From NCBI GenBank assembly GCA_024401495.1, contig JAKSKW010000015.1, positions 1 to 46,859 on the forward strand: DNA of 46,859 nt. The letters are read 5' to 3'. Below are positions 1 to 7,172 of the stretch, in pieces. The DNA is from Paludibacteraceae bacterium (GTDB taxonomy: Bacteria > Bacteroidota > Bacteroidia > Bacteroidales > Paludibacteraceae). A program made the position numbers and the translations under genes. Positions within the stretch are counted from its first letter, which is position 1. Each line of letters starts with the position of its first letter. The notes under the pieces are model-generated. The model made no database searches. It saw only the letters and a list, made by a program, of their open reading frames with translations, and was not told the DNA's origin.

Positions 1-2
1 TT

Positions 3-89
3 GGAGAGATGTCAGAGTGGTCGAATGAGCCGGTCTTGAAAACCGGTGTACTCGTAAGGGTACCGGGGGTTCGAATCCCTCTCTCTCCG
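3..89 (+). tRNA. tRNA-Ser (anticodon TGA)
   Basis: A complete class II tRNA cloverleaf can be folded. The acceptor stem GGAGAGA (3-9) pairs with TCTCTCC (82-88), followed by discriminator G89. The anticodon arm CCGGT-CTTGAAA-ACCGG gives anticodon TGA, which reads serine UCA codons. A long variable arm (about tgtactcgtaagggtacc), typical of tRNA-Ser, and a T-arm GGGGGTTCGAATCCC are visible. The CCA end is not encoded, as is usual in Bacteroidota. Confidence 0.97.
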
Positions 90-95
90 CTGGAT

Positions 96-125
96 GCTTG
101 CTAGAAATAGCGAGCTTTTTTGTTT
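96..125 (+). terminator. Intrinsic terminator after tRNA-Ser
   Basis: The stem GCTTGCT (96-102) pairs with AGCGAGC (109-115) with one G-T pair around the loop AGAAAT, followed by a run of T (tttttgtttt). It lies 6 nt after the tRNA end and would stop the tRNA transcript. Confidence 0.85.
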
Positions 126-210
126 TAAACATGTCACATCCAATGAGAGTCCGGTATAGCAAAGGAGGCTACTAGACTCATGTTCATCAAGCACTCTCGC
201 ATATATACAC

Positions 211-247
211 AAAAAAAACGGAATCCATAATTGATATGAATCCCGTC
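211..247 (-). terminator. Intrinsic terminator after the calycin-like lipoprotein gene
   Basis: On the minus strand an imperfect hairpin, with arms ACGGGATTCAT and ATGGATTCCGT, is followed by eight T residues (the A-run 211-218 on the plus strand). It lies 24 nt downstream of the stop codon of the gene at 271-768. Confidence 0.75.
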
Positions 248-270
248 TCTCACAAATCCAAATAACGTCT

Positions 271-768
271 TTATTTTGTTCCTTCGAATGAGCAACTCAT
301 CGGCATTGGCATCTTGCCATACTTAATGCTGTATGTGATCACTGCCTTGTTGTCTGCGCAATTAACAAGGATGTTCGACAAGGTATAAGTTTTCTCCTCT
401 CCTTCTACGACCACAGTGCCTTCCACCTCTGCCACAGAAGCTGTTGCAGCCGACGCTGTACCCTTAACCTCAACGTTGCTGATCTCGACTGAAGGAATCT
501 CCATTGAAGTGTAGCTGATTGACGGAATTGTCAAATTGATGTGACTGTCGTCAACTTTTTTGATGTTGTAAGCGACCGTGTCTGAGAATGGCATTCCCAT
601 CATCTGAATCGACAACACACCGTTGTATGTACCAGAAACTGTTTCCGCCAACGACTTGACGTCTGTTGCGGCAGGTGCTTCTTCATCATCGTCATCACCA
701 CATGATACGACACCCACACTTAGAGAAGCTGCGGCAATCATCATTGCCATAAAGTTTTTGATCTTCAT
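271..768 (-). CDS. Calycin-like beta-barrel lipoprotein
   Basis: Small exported lipoprotein of 165 residues. The ATG at 768 is preferred over a longer in-frame start at 918 because it places a classical lipoprotein signal peptide at the N terminus: MKIKNFMAMMIAAASLSVGV followed by a VVSCG lipobox and an acidic run (DDDDEE), the kind of stretch that directs Bacteroidota lipoproteins to the outer surface. The mature part is a run of alternating beta strands (SGTYNGVLSIQMMG, then VAYNIKKVDDSHINLTI) ending in IKYGKMPMPMSCSFEG. This resembles the calycin-like domain of small Bacteroides lipoproteins (inference from pattern, not searched). Function is unknown; such proteins are usually cell-surface and may bind ligands. 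It stands alone, with a terminator at 211-247, and is divergent from the regulator at 979. Confidence 0.8.
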   Translation of the reverse strand: MKIKNFMAMMIAAASLSVGVVSCGDDDDEEAPAATDVKSLAETVSGTYNGVLSIQMMGMPFSDTVAYNIKKVDDSHINLTIPSISYTSMEIPSVEISNVEVKGTASAATASVAEVEGTVVVEGEEKTYTLSNILVNCADNKAVITYSIKYGKMPMPMSCSFEGTK

Positions 769-950
769 AAACTTTTTAATTAAACATTTTACTTGCTTTA
801 TTCGCATTAATTTGTCTGCAAATTTACAAATCGTTTCGCACATTTTCGACGATTTAATCCAATTTATTTGTAGCAGTATATATCTGCCATCTTTCGTCGT
901 CGCCCCCCAAATACCCAAATTTAGGTATCACACGTTCTTCACAAAACTAC

Positions 951-958
951 TATCTTTG
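951..958 (+). promoter_or_regulatory. Putative -7 element (TATCTTTG) for the hemerythrin-LuxR gene
   Basis: TATCTTTG fits the Bacteroidota -7 consensus TAnnTTTG and lies 20 nt before the ATG at 979, giving a very short leader. No good TTTG -33 box is visible at the expected distance. Confidence 0.5.
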
Positions 959-978
959 CATCAAAATTATGGTGGATT

Positions 979-1959
979 ATGAAGGCATTGAAAATATATG
1001 AGGCTGGAGACAAGATGATCAGCCTCATCCGCGACAACTATAATATCCTGCAGTCGTTGAACTCGTTTGGCATATCCCTCGGTTTTGGAGACAAGACTGT
1101 GGACGAGACTTGTCGTGCCAATAATGTGGACACTACAACCTTCCTTGCCGTGGTAAACCTTACTATCAATGGCACAAGCGACTATGATATAGATAAATTG
1201 TCGGCGCCTACCCTTCTCCACTACCTTACTGCTGGCCATCGTTACTATCTCGATTACCAGTTGCCTTTCGTGCGACGTGAACTTGAGGCCGCTGTCGCTG
1301 ACAGCTCCGATTTGTCCCACAACCATAATGACAACGTCGACAGACTAATCTTAGAACTTTACGACCAGTATTCACGTGAGATTCGCAAGCACATGAATTA
1401 CGAGGAGAAGACGCTCTTCCCCTACATCGAGAAACTTCTTAATGGTGAAACGTCGACCACATATAGCATCGACACTTTCGCCAAGCATCATACAGAGGCA
1501 GACAAAAGCTTGAAAGAACTGAAAAACTTGATCCTTAAATATCTTCCTCACGATATCACAAACAGCAATCGCTTGACGTCTGCCCTCTATTTTATCTACA
1601 ACAACGAGGATTGGCTTGCCAACCATCAGGAGGTGGAGGATAAGATTTTCGTTCCGCTAATCAGAAAGATTGAAAATGATTTGAAATCTGCCCGCATAAA
1701 CAGTGCTATTTCGGCTTTTGCCAACGCCGACGTGGAAACTTCCGCAGAAACAATTTCAGAGCGTGAAAAGGAGGTTATTGTGGCTGTAGTGCAGGGAATG
1801 AGCAACAAGGAGATTGCCGACCATCTTTGCATCTCCGTAAACACGGCTATTACTCATAGAAAAAATATCGCTAGGAAACTGCAGATTCATAGTCCAGCCG
1901 GACTGACTATCTACGCCATCGTAAATGGACTGGTGGATATAGACGCACTAAAGAAATAA
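979..1959 (+). CDS. Hemerythrin-domain LuxR-type transcriptional regulator
   Basis: A 326-residue soluble protein with three parts. Residues about 10-65 resemble the short N-terminal domain of ScdA/RIC iron-sulfur repair proteins. Residues about 78-235 look like a hemerythrin HHE domain: candidate di-iron ligands are His81, His87, His138, Glu142 (HMNYEE), His170/171 (KHHTEAD), His216 and Glu220 (HQEVEDK). Residues about 259-312 are a LuxR-type helix-turn-helix (SEREKEVIVAVVQGMSNKEI, then SVNTAITHRKNI). Hemerythrin-like domains bind O2, NO or iron, so the arrangement suggests a sensor that changes transcription in response to oxygen or nitrosative stress. That role is inferred. No transmembrane segment is seen. 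It is monocistronic, divergent from a lipoprotein gene, and followed by a heptamer repeat. Confidence 0.85.
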   Translation: MKALKIYEAGDKMISLIRDNYNILQSLNSFGISLGFGDKTVDETCRANNVDTTTFLAVVNLTINGTSDYDIDKLSAPTLLHYLTAGHRYYLDYQLPFVRRELEAAVADSSDLSHNHNDNVDRLILELYDQYSREIRKHMNYEEKTLFPYIEKLLNGETSTTYSIDTFAKHHTEADKSLKELKNLILKYLPHDITNSNRLTSALYFIYNNEDWLANHQEVEDKIFVPLIRKIENDLKSARINSAISAFANADVETSAETISEREKEVIVAVVQGMSNKEIADHLCISVNTAITHRKNIARKLQIHSPAGLTIYAIVNGLVDIDALKK

Positions 1960-1987
1960 ATGCGGAATTAGGAATGCGAAATGCGAA
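1960..1987. repeat. Tandem heptamer repeat (ATGCGRA-like), 4 units
   Basis: Four units in register directly after the stop codon: ATGCGGA, ATTAGGA, ATGCGAA, ATGCGAA. This is one of four heptamer arrays in the window (also 6112, 32022, 41792), each with its own sequence. No function is known. Confidence 0.7.
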
Positions 1988-2032
1988 ATAATCGCACCCA
2001 GTTGTCAAGTGCCTTACGATTTTGTCGTAAGG

Positions 2033-2956
2033 CTATTTCGTCATAAGGATATTTCTCACATCAATCTCATCCTTCTTTAATTGCTCTTTCAATTCCTCTA
2101 CGGAATCAAACTTAATACTCTCTCTGACTCTCTCCACAAAACTGACTGTCACTTTCTTTCCATAAATATCTCCGGAGAAATCAAAAAGATAAGCCTCAAC
2201 GCTGATTTTTCCTGTGTTGACGGTAGGTCGTGAACCTATATAAAGCATTGCATTATAAGTATTATTGTCGACAGATACAGTCGCAGCATACACTCCGTCT
2301 TTTGGCAACATTCTGCAGCCGTCATAAGCGATATTGGCAGTTGGATAACCAATTGTTCGGCCTACCTGAAACCCTTTGACTATATCACCTGCAAGTGTAT
2401 ATTCTCTGCCTAATAGTTGATTTGCATGAGCGACGTCGCCTTCAGATATCGCTTTTCTTACAGCCGATGAACTGACATTTATCTCATCCACCACCAATGG
2501 TGACGATTGCACTACCTCTATTCCAATCTCTTTTCCAAATCTCACATAATCCTCAAAACTCTCACTACGATTATGGCCAAAACGGTGGTCGTAGCCAATC
2601 ATAAGGCAGCGAACGTTGAGATTGTCGTGGAGCATTCGCATAAACTCCTGAGCCGACATCTGAGAAAGTTCTTGTGTGAATTCCGTCACGACGATATAAT
2701 CAACTCCCGTCGACTGCAACAACTCTATTTTTTCATCAGCCGTTGTGAGCAACGAAGGAATATAATCTGAATGAAGCACCTGACGAGGATGAGTGCGGAA
2801 GGTAAGCACTGCTGAATCTAATCCTTTCTCTTTGGCAAGTTTCGACAATTCCGACACCAAAAAGCGGTGGCCAAGATGCACACCGTCGAAAAACCCGATA
2901 GTCAGAGTCAACGGTTTCTCCACTTTGGAATTAATTATGTCGATCACTTTTGCCAT
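2033..2956 (-). CDS. ribF: Bifunctional riboflavin kinase / FMN adenylyltransferase
   Basis: Converts riboflavin to FMN and then FAD in the cytoplasm. The start at 2956 gives 307 residues beginning MAKVIDIINSKVEKPLTLTI, the usual RibF length; the frame stays open further upstream, but that extension is not family-like. The N-terminal nucleotidyltransferase half carries GFFDGVHLGH (nucleotide-binding HxGH-type motif) and later MIGYDHRFGHNR. The C-terminal flavokinase half carries GREYTLAGDIVKGFQVGRTI and GYPTANI, and the paired PKDGVYAATV strand. The gene reads in the same direction as pyk but is separated from it by a REP-like hairpin that should terminate the pyk message, so it is probably transcribed on its own. 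No FMN riboswitch is apparent upstream. Confidence 0.96.
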   Translation of the reverse strand: MAKVIDIINSKVEKPLTLTIGFFDGVHLGHRFLVSELSKLAKEKGLDSAVLTFRTHPRQVLHSDYIPSLLTTADEKIELLQSTGVDYIVVTEFTQELSQMSAQEFMRMLHDNLNVRCLMIGYDHRFGHNRSESFEDYVRFGKEIGIEVVQSSPLVVDEINVSSSAVRKAISEGDVAHANQLLGREYTLAGDIVKGFQVGRTIGYPTANIAYDGCRMLPKDGVYAATVSVDNNTYNAMLYIGSRPTVNTGKISVEAYLFDFSGDIYGKKVTVSFVERVRESIKFDSVEELKEQLKKDEIDVRNILMTK

Positions 2957-3051
2957 TTGTTTCGTGTTGTCTGTATTGGGCCGTCTGTTTCGTGCCGTGA
3001 CATACATGTCACGGGCATATTTTAATATGCGCACATCATGCATATATGAAA

Positions 3052-3075
3052 AGACGGGGCATGCCCCGTCTCTAC
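3052..3075 (-). repeat. REP-like palindrome with GTAG head; probable pyk terminator
   Basis: Perfect 20-bp palindrome AGACGGGGCATGCCCCGTCT (3052-3071), flanked on the minus strand 5' side by GTAG (ctac at 3072-3075). On the minus strand the hairpin is followed by TTTTC, so it can act as the terminator of aroQ-pyk. The same architecture recurs at 23948, 31889 and 34365, and with another stem at 9573 and 16060. Confidence 0.8.
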
Positions 3076-3097
3076 ATATTCAATAATTTAATTTCAA

Positions 3098-4564
3098 TTA
3101 GAAATTAGGAAGAAGGTATCCATTCTGGTTAGCAAAGATATTATCAATGCTATTGATCTCCAAGAATGTATTTCCACCACCCTCACCTGGAGCCTGGCTT
3201 CCACTGATATAAACCACACGGTCGTGGAATTTCAAGTATCCGTCTTCGATAAGCATCTTAAGTGCTGCGAAGAAATAGTGACGGTTGTCTTCCTTTGGTG
3301 CCTGATAGATTGGAATAACTCCGTAAGACAATGCCAACTGACGGATCAATCTCTCCTTGTAGCAGATTGCCAACACAATAGTATCTCCACGGTAAGCAGC
3401 GATGAATCGTGCTGTACGGCCTGTTGTACTATCTGTAACGATTGCCTTTGTGTGAAGAAGTTCTGCTGAACGTGCAGCCTGCTCTGTCAAATATGAAGTG
3501 ATATCATCCGAACCTGTTGCCAATGGCACCTTGATATCGTTGTCTTTCAACTTTGTCTTCTCTGCCTCCTCAGCAATCTTGCTCATTGTAGAGATTGCCT
3601 CGATTGGATATTTACCGTATGCAGTCTCACCGCTTAGCATCAATGCGTCAGTGCGGTAGAAGATTGCGTTGGCGATATCTGTAACCTCTGCACGAGTAGG
3701 ACGTGGGTTCTTGATCATTGAGTGTAGCATCTGAGTAGCCACGATCACTGGCTTGCGAGCCACTACACACTTGCGGATCAACACACGCTGGATTCCAGGA
3801 ATCTTCTCCTGTGGCACCTCGATACCCAAGTCGCCACGGGCAATCATCACTCCGTATGCAGCCTCAAGGATCTCGTCGATATTGTCGACACCCTCCTGAT
3901 TCTCAATCTTAGCGATGATCTTGATCTGGCTGTTGTGCTCGTCAAGAATCTTCTGGATATCTAGAACATCCTGCTTTGAACGGACAAACGAGTGAGCGAT
4001 AAAATCGACGTCGTGCTCGATCGCAAATAGGATATTATGTTTGTCTCTCTCTGTTAGCGACGGAAGGTTGATTCTCACACCTGGCACGTTGACACTCTTG
4101 CGTGAGCCTAGTTCGCCGTCATTCTGAGCCTCACAAGTCAAGCACTCGTCATTCTTGCTCAACACCTTGATGTCGATCTCACCGTCATCAAATAGGATAT
4201 GGTCGCCCACCTTGACATCCTTAACGAAGTCTGGATAAGTGACGTAGATCTCACCTGGCTTACTGTTCTTTTTAGCGTCGCCAGCGATCTTGATTATATC
4301 ACCGCTCTTGATCTGGATCTTTGTGTTACCGTCGTCGCCCTCAAGAGTTGTAGTACGCACCTCTGGTCCCTTAGTATCCATCAAGATACCGATCTCAGGA
4401 GAAACGGCTCTTACGTTGTTGATAATACGTAGGAATCCCTCGTCAGTAATGTGAGCTGAATTCATACGAGCCACGTTCATTCCGTTCTCCCAAAGTTGGC
4501 GGACGAAGTCTACCTCACAGCGAATGTCGGAAACAGTAGCAATGATTTTCGTTTTTTTTGCCAT
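3098..4564 (-). CDS. pyk: Pyruvate kinase
   Basis: Catalyses phosphoenolpyruvate + ADP to pyruvate + ATP, the last step of glycolysis, in the cytoplasm. The 488-residue protein is full length. It opens with the substrate-binding strand KKTKIIATVSD and NVARMNSAH, has the DTKGPEVRT motif, and the active-site signature IIAKIENQEGVDNIDEIL followed by GVMIARGDLGIEVP, containing the catalytic lysine and the Mg2+/Mn2+ ligands. The MLSGETAYGKYP segment and a C-terminal allosteric-type domain (SGSQAPGEGGGNT) are also present. Its start lies 28 nt after the aroQ stop, so the two genes probably share the promoter at 5071-5101. A REP-like hairpin follows it. Confidence 0.98.
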   Translation of the reverse strand: MAKKTKIIATVSDIRCEVDFVRQLWENGMNVARMNSAHITDEGFLRIINNVRAVSPEIGILMDTKGPEVRTTTLEGDDGNTKIQIKSGDIIKIAGDAKKNSKPGEIYVTYPDFVKDVKVGDHILFDDGEIDIKVLSKNDECLTCEAQNDGELGSRKSVNVPGVRINLPSLTERDKHNILFAIEHDVDFIAHSFVRSKQDVLDIQKILDEHNSQIKIIAKIENQEGVDNIDEILEAAYGVMIARGDLGIEVPQEKIPGIQRVLIRKCVVARKPVIVATQMLHSMIKNPRPTRAEVTDIANAIFYRTDALMLSGETAYGKYPIEAISTMSKIAEEAEKTKLKDNDIKVPLATGSDDITSYLTEQAARSAELLHTKAIVTDSTTGRTARFIAAYRGDTIVLAICYKERLIRQLALSYGVIPIYQAPKEDNRHYFFAALKMLIEDGYLKFHDRVVYISGSQAPGEGGGNTFLEINSIDNIFANQNGYLLPNF

Positions 4565-4592
4565 AATGCAAATATTTCAGTCGTGATTAGTT

Positions 4593-5039
4593 TTATTCTT
4601 TGTCATCTTCCTTCGACTTGTTGTACTCGATTAGAGCCTCGATAGCAAGTCTGTATGAATCCATGCCGAAACCAAGGATTGTACCCCAGCAAGCGGCAGT
4701 AAGGAATGATTTGTGGCGAAACTCCTCTCTTTTGTGAGTGTTGGAGATATGCACCTCAATCACCGGACATTTGATTGCGCGGATCGCGTCTGGAATAGCC
4801 ACAGATGTATGAGTGTAAGCACCTGCGTTAAGCACGATACCATCCGAGATGAAACCAGTTTCCTGAATAGTGTCGATAAGTTCGCCCTCCACATTCGACT
4901 GGTAATATTCAATATTTACATCAGGGTAACGCTGTTTAAGCACATCCAAATAGTCTTCAAACGATTGGCTTCCGTAGATAGTTGGTTCTCTCTTACCCAA
5001 AAGATTAAGATTGGGCCCGTTGATAATAATGATATTCAT
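4593..5039 (-). CDS. aroQ: Type II 3-dehydroquinate dehydratase
   Basis: Converts 3-dehydroquinate to 3-dehydroshikimate in the shikimate pathway for aromatic amino acids. Its 148 residues match the usual family length. The N terminus INGPNLNLLGKREPTIYGS contains the catalytic Arg17 and Tyr22 and the flexible lid. The acidic and histidine active-site segments ILNAGAYTHTSVAIPDAI and VIEVHISNTHKREEFRHKS are intact. The enzyme forms a dodecamer in known members. It is first in an operon with pyk, under a well-formed Bacteroidota promoter. Confidence 0.97.
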   Translation of the reverse strand: MNIIIINGPNLNLLGKREPTIYGSQSFEDYLDVLKQRYPDVNIEYYQSNVEGELIDTIQETGFISDGIVLNAGAYTHTSVAIPDAIRAIKCPVIEVHISNTHKREEFRHKSFLTAACWGTILGFGMDSYRLAIEALIEYNKSKEDDKE

Positions 5040-5070
5040 TCCTTTGCTTTGATGTGTTACAAAAACGATG

Positions 5071-5101
5071 CAAAATTACGCAATTTTATCCAAGTCGCAA
5101 A
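5071..5101 (-). promoter_or_regulatory. Promoter of the aroQ-pyk operon
   Basis: On the minus strand TTTG (CAAA at 5098-5101) is separated by exactly 19 nt from TAATTTTG (CAAAATTA at 5071-5078). This is the Bacteroidota primary sigma consensus TTTG-N19-21-TAnnTTTG. It lies about 32 nt before the aroQ ATG. Confidence 0.75.
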
Positions 5102-5110
5102 AAATCATCT

Positions 5111-5118
5111 TATATTTG
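5111..5118 (+). promoter_or_regulatory. Putative -7 element (TATATTTG) for xerD
   Basis: TATATTTG fits TAnnTTTG. Transcription from here would start near 5125 and place the hexamer hairpin 5131-5190 in the 5' leader of xerD. The -33 region is weak. Confidence 0.45.
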
Positions 5119-5130
5119 TGAAATATTAAC

Positions 5131-5190
5131 GAAAACGAAGACGAAAACGATAACACCGTCTTCGTCTTCGTTTTCGTTTTCGTCTTCGTT
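5131..5190. repeat. Ten in-register hexamers forming a long hairpin before xerD
   Basis: Sixty bases divide exactly into ten hexamers. The first four are GAAAAC, GAAGAC, GAAAAC, GATAAC; ACCGTC links them to TTCGTC, TTCGTT, TTCGTT, TTCGTC, TTCGTT. The two halves are inverted: 5131-5149 pairs with 5157-5175 with one mismatch in 19 and a 7-nt loop. It sits between a likely xerD promoter and its ATG at 5197 and could influence expression. Similar hexamer arrays lie at 28567 and 34565. Confidence 0.8.
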
Positions 5191-5196
5191 AGTGAT

Positions 5197-6108
5197 ATGA
5201 ATATAGATAAATTCCGTCATCTTCCTATGGTTCGCGACTATGAGCAATACCTCATCGTCGAGCGATCGCTTAGTGGCAACACCAAAGATGCCTATCTTGA
5301 GGATTTGGCAAAACTGCTTTCATATTTGGCAGCGGAAGGTATCGAGGCGGAAAAGGTGACGCTTACTGATTTGGAATGTTTCATCACGTCGCTGGTGGAA
5401 TTGGGAATATCTGCCCGTTCACAGGCGAGAATCATCTCTGGAATCAAATCTTTCTATAAGTTTCTTATCCTTGAAGACGCGATTGCTGACGATCCGACGG
5501 AGTTGCTTGAATGTCCGTCGCTCGGACGTCATCTTCCTGAGGTGCTTTCCATTGAGGAGATCGACGCGATTGAAGCCCAGATCGACACGTCTACCCCTAC
5601 TGGCAGACGTAATCTTGCCATCATCGAGATGCTCTACAGTTGCGGTTTACGTGTGAGTGAGCTATCTAATCTGAAGATTTCCAACCTTGCGCTTGAGCAG
5701 GAGTTTATCGTGGTGTTCGGTAAGGGAGACAAACAACGCCTTGTGCCAATCGGAGAAGGCAGTATTGATATCGTGAAGGATTGGATCAACGATCGTATGG
5801 AGATGGAGAATGTGAAGGATAGCGAACGTGATTATCTTTTTCTTTCCAACCGAGGGAAGCATATCTCTCGCATCACCATATTCGTACTGATAAAGGATTT
5901 GGCTGAGAGAGCCGGCATAACGAAGAATATCAGTCCTCATACTTTCCGCCACTCGTTTGCCACTCATCTTCTTGAGGGTGGAGCCGACCTACGTAGTATT
6001 CAGGAGATGCTCGGTCATGAGTCGATTCTAACTACTGAAATCTACACTCATATCAATGTGGATCATCTGAGGGATCAGATTATGCAGTATCATCCGCATT
6101 GCAAGTAG
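5197..6108 (+). CDS. xerD: Site-specific tyrosine recombinase XerD
   Basis: Chromosome-dimer resolution recombinase that acts with its partner at the dif site during cell division. At 303 residues it has the normal XerD length. The N-terminal SAM-like core-binding domain (residues 10-100) is followed by the catalytic domain with all six conserved residues: Arg152 (CGLRVSE), Lys176 (GKGDKQR), His248 and Arg251 (HTFRHSFATHL), His274 (LGHESILTT) and nucleophile Tyr283 (EIYTHI). The housekeeping neighbours, standard length and absence of mobile-element genes point to the cellular Xer recombinase rather than an integrase. Its leader probably contains the hexamer hairpin. It converges with the glycosyltransferase gene at 6138, and a heptamer repeat lies between them. 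Confidence 0.94.
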   Translation: MNIDKFRHLPMVRDYEQYLIVERSLSGNTKDAYLEDLAKLLSYLAAEGIEAEKVTLTDLECFITSLVELGISARSQARIISGIKSFYKFLILEDAIADDPTELLECPSLGRHLPEVLSIEEIDAIEAQIDTSTPTGRRNLAIIEMLYSCGLRVSELSNLKISNLALEQEFIVVFGKGDKQRLVPIGEGSIDIVKDWINDRMEMENVKDSERDYLFLSNRGKHISRITIFVLIKDLAERAGITKNISPHTFRHSFATHLLEGGADLRSIQEMLGHESILTTEIYTHINVDHLRDQIMQYHPHCK

Positions 6109-6111
6109 ATT

Positions 6112-6146
6112 AGAGCTTAGAGCTTAAAGCTTAGAGTTTAGAGAAT
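6112..6146. repeat. Tandem heptamer repeat (AGAGCTT-like), 5 units
   Basis: Units AGAGCTT, AGAGCTT, AAAGCTT, AGAGTTT, AGAGAAT lie between the convergent xerD and glycosyltransferase genes. The array runs into the last codons and stop of the gene at 6138-7172. Confidence 0.7.
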
Positions 6147-7172
6147 GATGTCGTTGTATTTACGGAATGGCTTGATTGTTCCGTTGCAATATGCCTTCAT
6201 TATAGGATTTGAGTTGGCATACCAATCAATCTCTACGCTTTCTGGGAATGTATAGACAGCCGACGAGCAGATTGTCGCCACTCTGTCGACATTCAATCCC
6301 ATCAGCACAAGCAACTGTGCGTTGATTGGCTTTGTATAGATCTGTATCTCTGGAAATAACGACTGATAATCAAACTTATCTCTTGGATGCGTCTTAATAA
6401 GGAGTTTGGATGTGTCGTACTGGCCAAATATCTTCTTAATATACTCCACATACTCAGCCTCACTCATATTGCCATCCTCAACAAGCGGTTGAGAGAAGAA
6501 AATCACTTTCCCATCAAAACATTTAAGTTCCTCTCTATCCACGTCGAAAACATTCTCAATAAAACGCTTTTTCGACTCCGTTGATTCATTCCACAACTCC
6601 TGCATCGACTTCTCATGCAATAGTTTGCCCTTCAACACAGGTGAGATATTCTCCTCTGTAAGATATATTTCCTTGCAATGGGAGTTGTTGCCAAATGTAG
6701 AGACAGCGACGTCGCCATACATCAGGCGTTGCAATTTTCCAGCGAGAGAATGTTTATTCTTCTCCAATTTTCTATACTCGCTACTACCTTCCTGCATGTT
6801 GATTGTAAAATAGTTGGGGCAATCAGACAGGAGTTTATAATCCACGTTTCTAAGCAAAATCGACAGAAACGCATGGTCCTGTGCATAGAAAGTACACGTA
6901 TCCAAATCAACGGGTTTGTCGTTCCAGAAGTTTCTCAACTTCATCTTGTCCCAGAATCGCATTACGACATCCTTGATCGAGTTTCCGTTTCTCGACGGCA
7001 CAAATATATTCGGAGTTATCTTATTCAAGACTTTCTTGTCGATAGCCTTTCCAAAGACATAGTAAGTGTCGTTTTTTGCTGTCTCCTCGTCGACGATAAG
7101 CAGATAAAGCAAAAGTGCGTAGTTAGAGATGCACAAACAGGCATTCCCGAATTTATTGTTATTCTGTGACAT
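6138..7172 (-). CDS. GT52/polysialyltransferase-like glycosyltransferase
   Basis: Predicted to transfer a CMP-activated 2-keto sugar (sialic-acid or Kdo type) to a surface glycan; the 344-residue protein is cytoplasmic or membrane-associated. It shows three short motifs shared by bacterial sialyltransferases of the GT52 and poly-sialyltransferase families: an acidic-acidic-Gly motif, EDG at 232-234 (SQPLVEDGN), an HP motif at 262-263 (KTHPRD), and a Ser-Ser motif at 303-304 (ICSSAVYTF). Overall similarity to named enzymes cannot be judged here, so donor and acceptor are inferred from the neighbours. Its ATG overlaps the end of the aldolase gene by 14 nt, showing translational coupling in a three-gene operon. 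It could alternatively be a capsule polymerase-type transferase using the same donor. Confidence 0.75.
   Translation of the reverse strand: MSQNNNKFGNACLCISNYALLLYLLIVDEETAKNDTYYVFGKAIDKKVLNKITPNIFVPSRNGNSIKDVVMRFWDKMKLRNFWNDKPVDLDTCTFYAQDHAFLSILLRNVDYKLLSDCPNYFTINMQEGSSEYRKLEKNKHSLAGKLQRLMYGDVAVSTFGNNSHCKEIYLTEENISPVLKGKLLHEKSMQELWNESTESKKRFIENVFDVDREELKCFDGKVIFFSQPLVEDGNMSEAEYVEYIKKIFGQYDTSKLLIKTHPRDKFDYQSLFPEIQIYTKPINAQLLVLMGLNVDRVATICSSAVYTFPESVEIDWYANSNPIMKAYCNGTIKPFRKYNDIIL

Noticed and set aside
12..212. Minus-strand 66-residue reading frame containing RRERDSNPRYP
   Set aside because: It is the antisense of the tRNA-Ser; this peptide string is a well-known false gene call over tRNAs.
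2957..3051. FMN riboswitch before ribF
   Set aside because: The short gap shows no conserved RFN-type helices, and part of it is the REP-like hairpin of pyk.
5197..6108. Integrase of a mobile element
   Set aside because: Length, intact XerD motif spacing and housekeeping neighbours fit cellular XerD; no excisionase, attachment site or cargo is seen.
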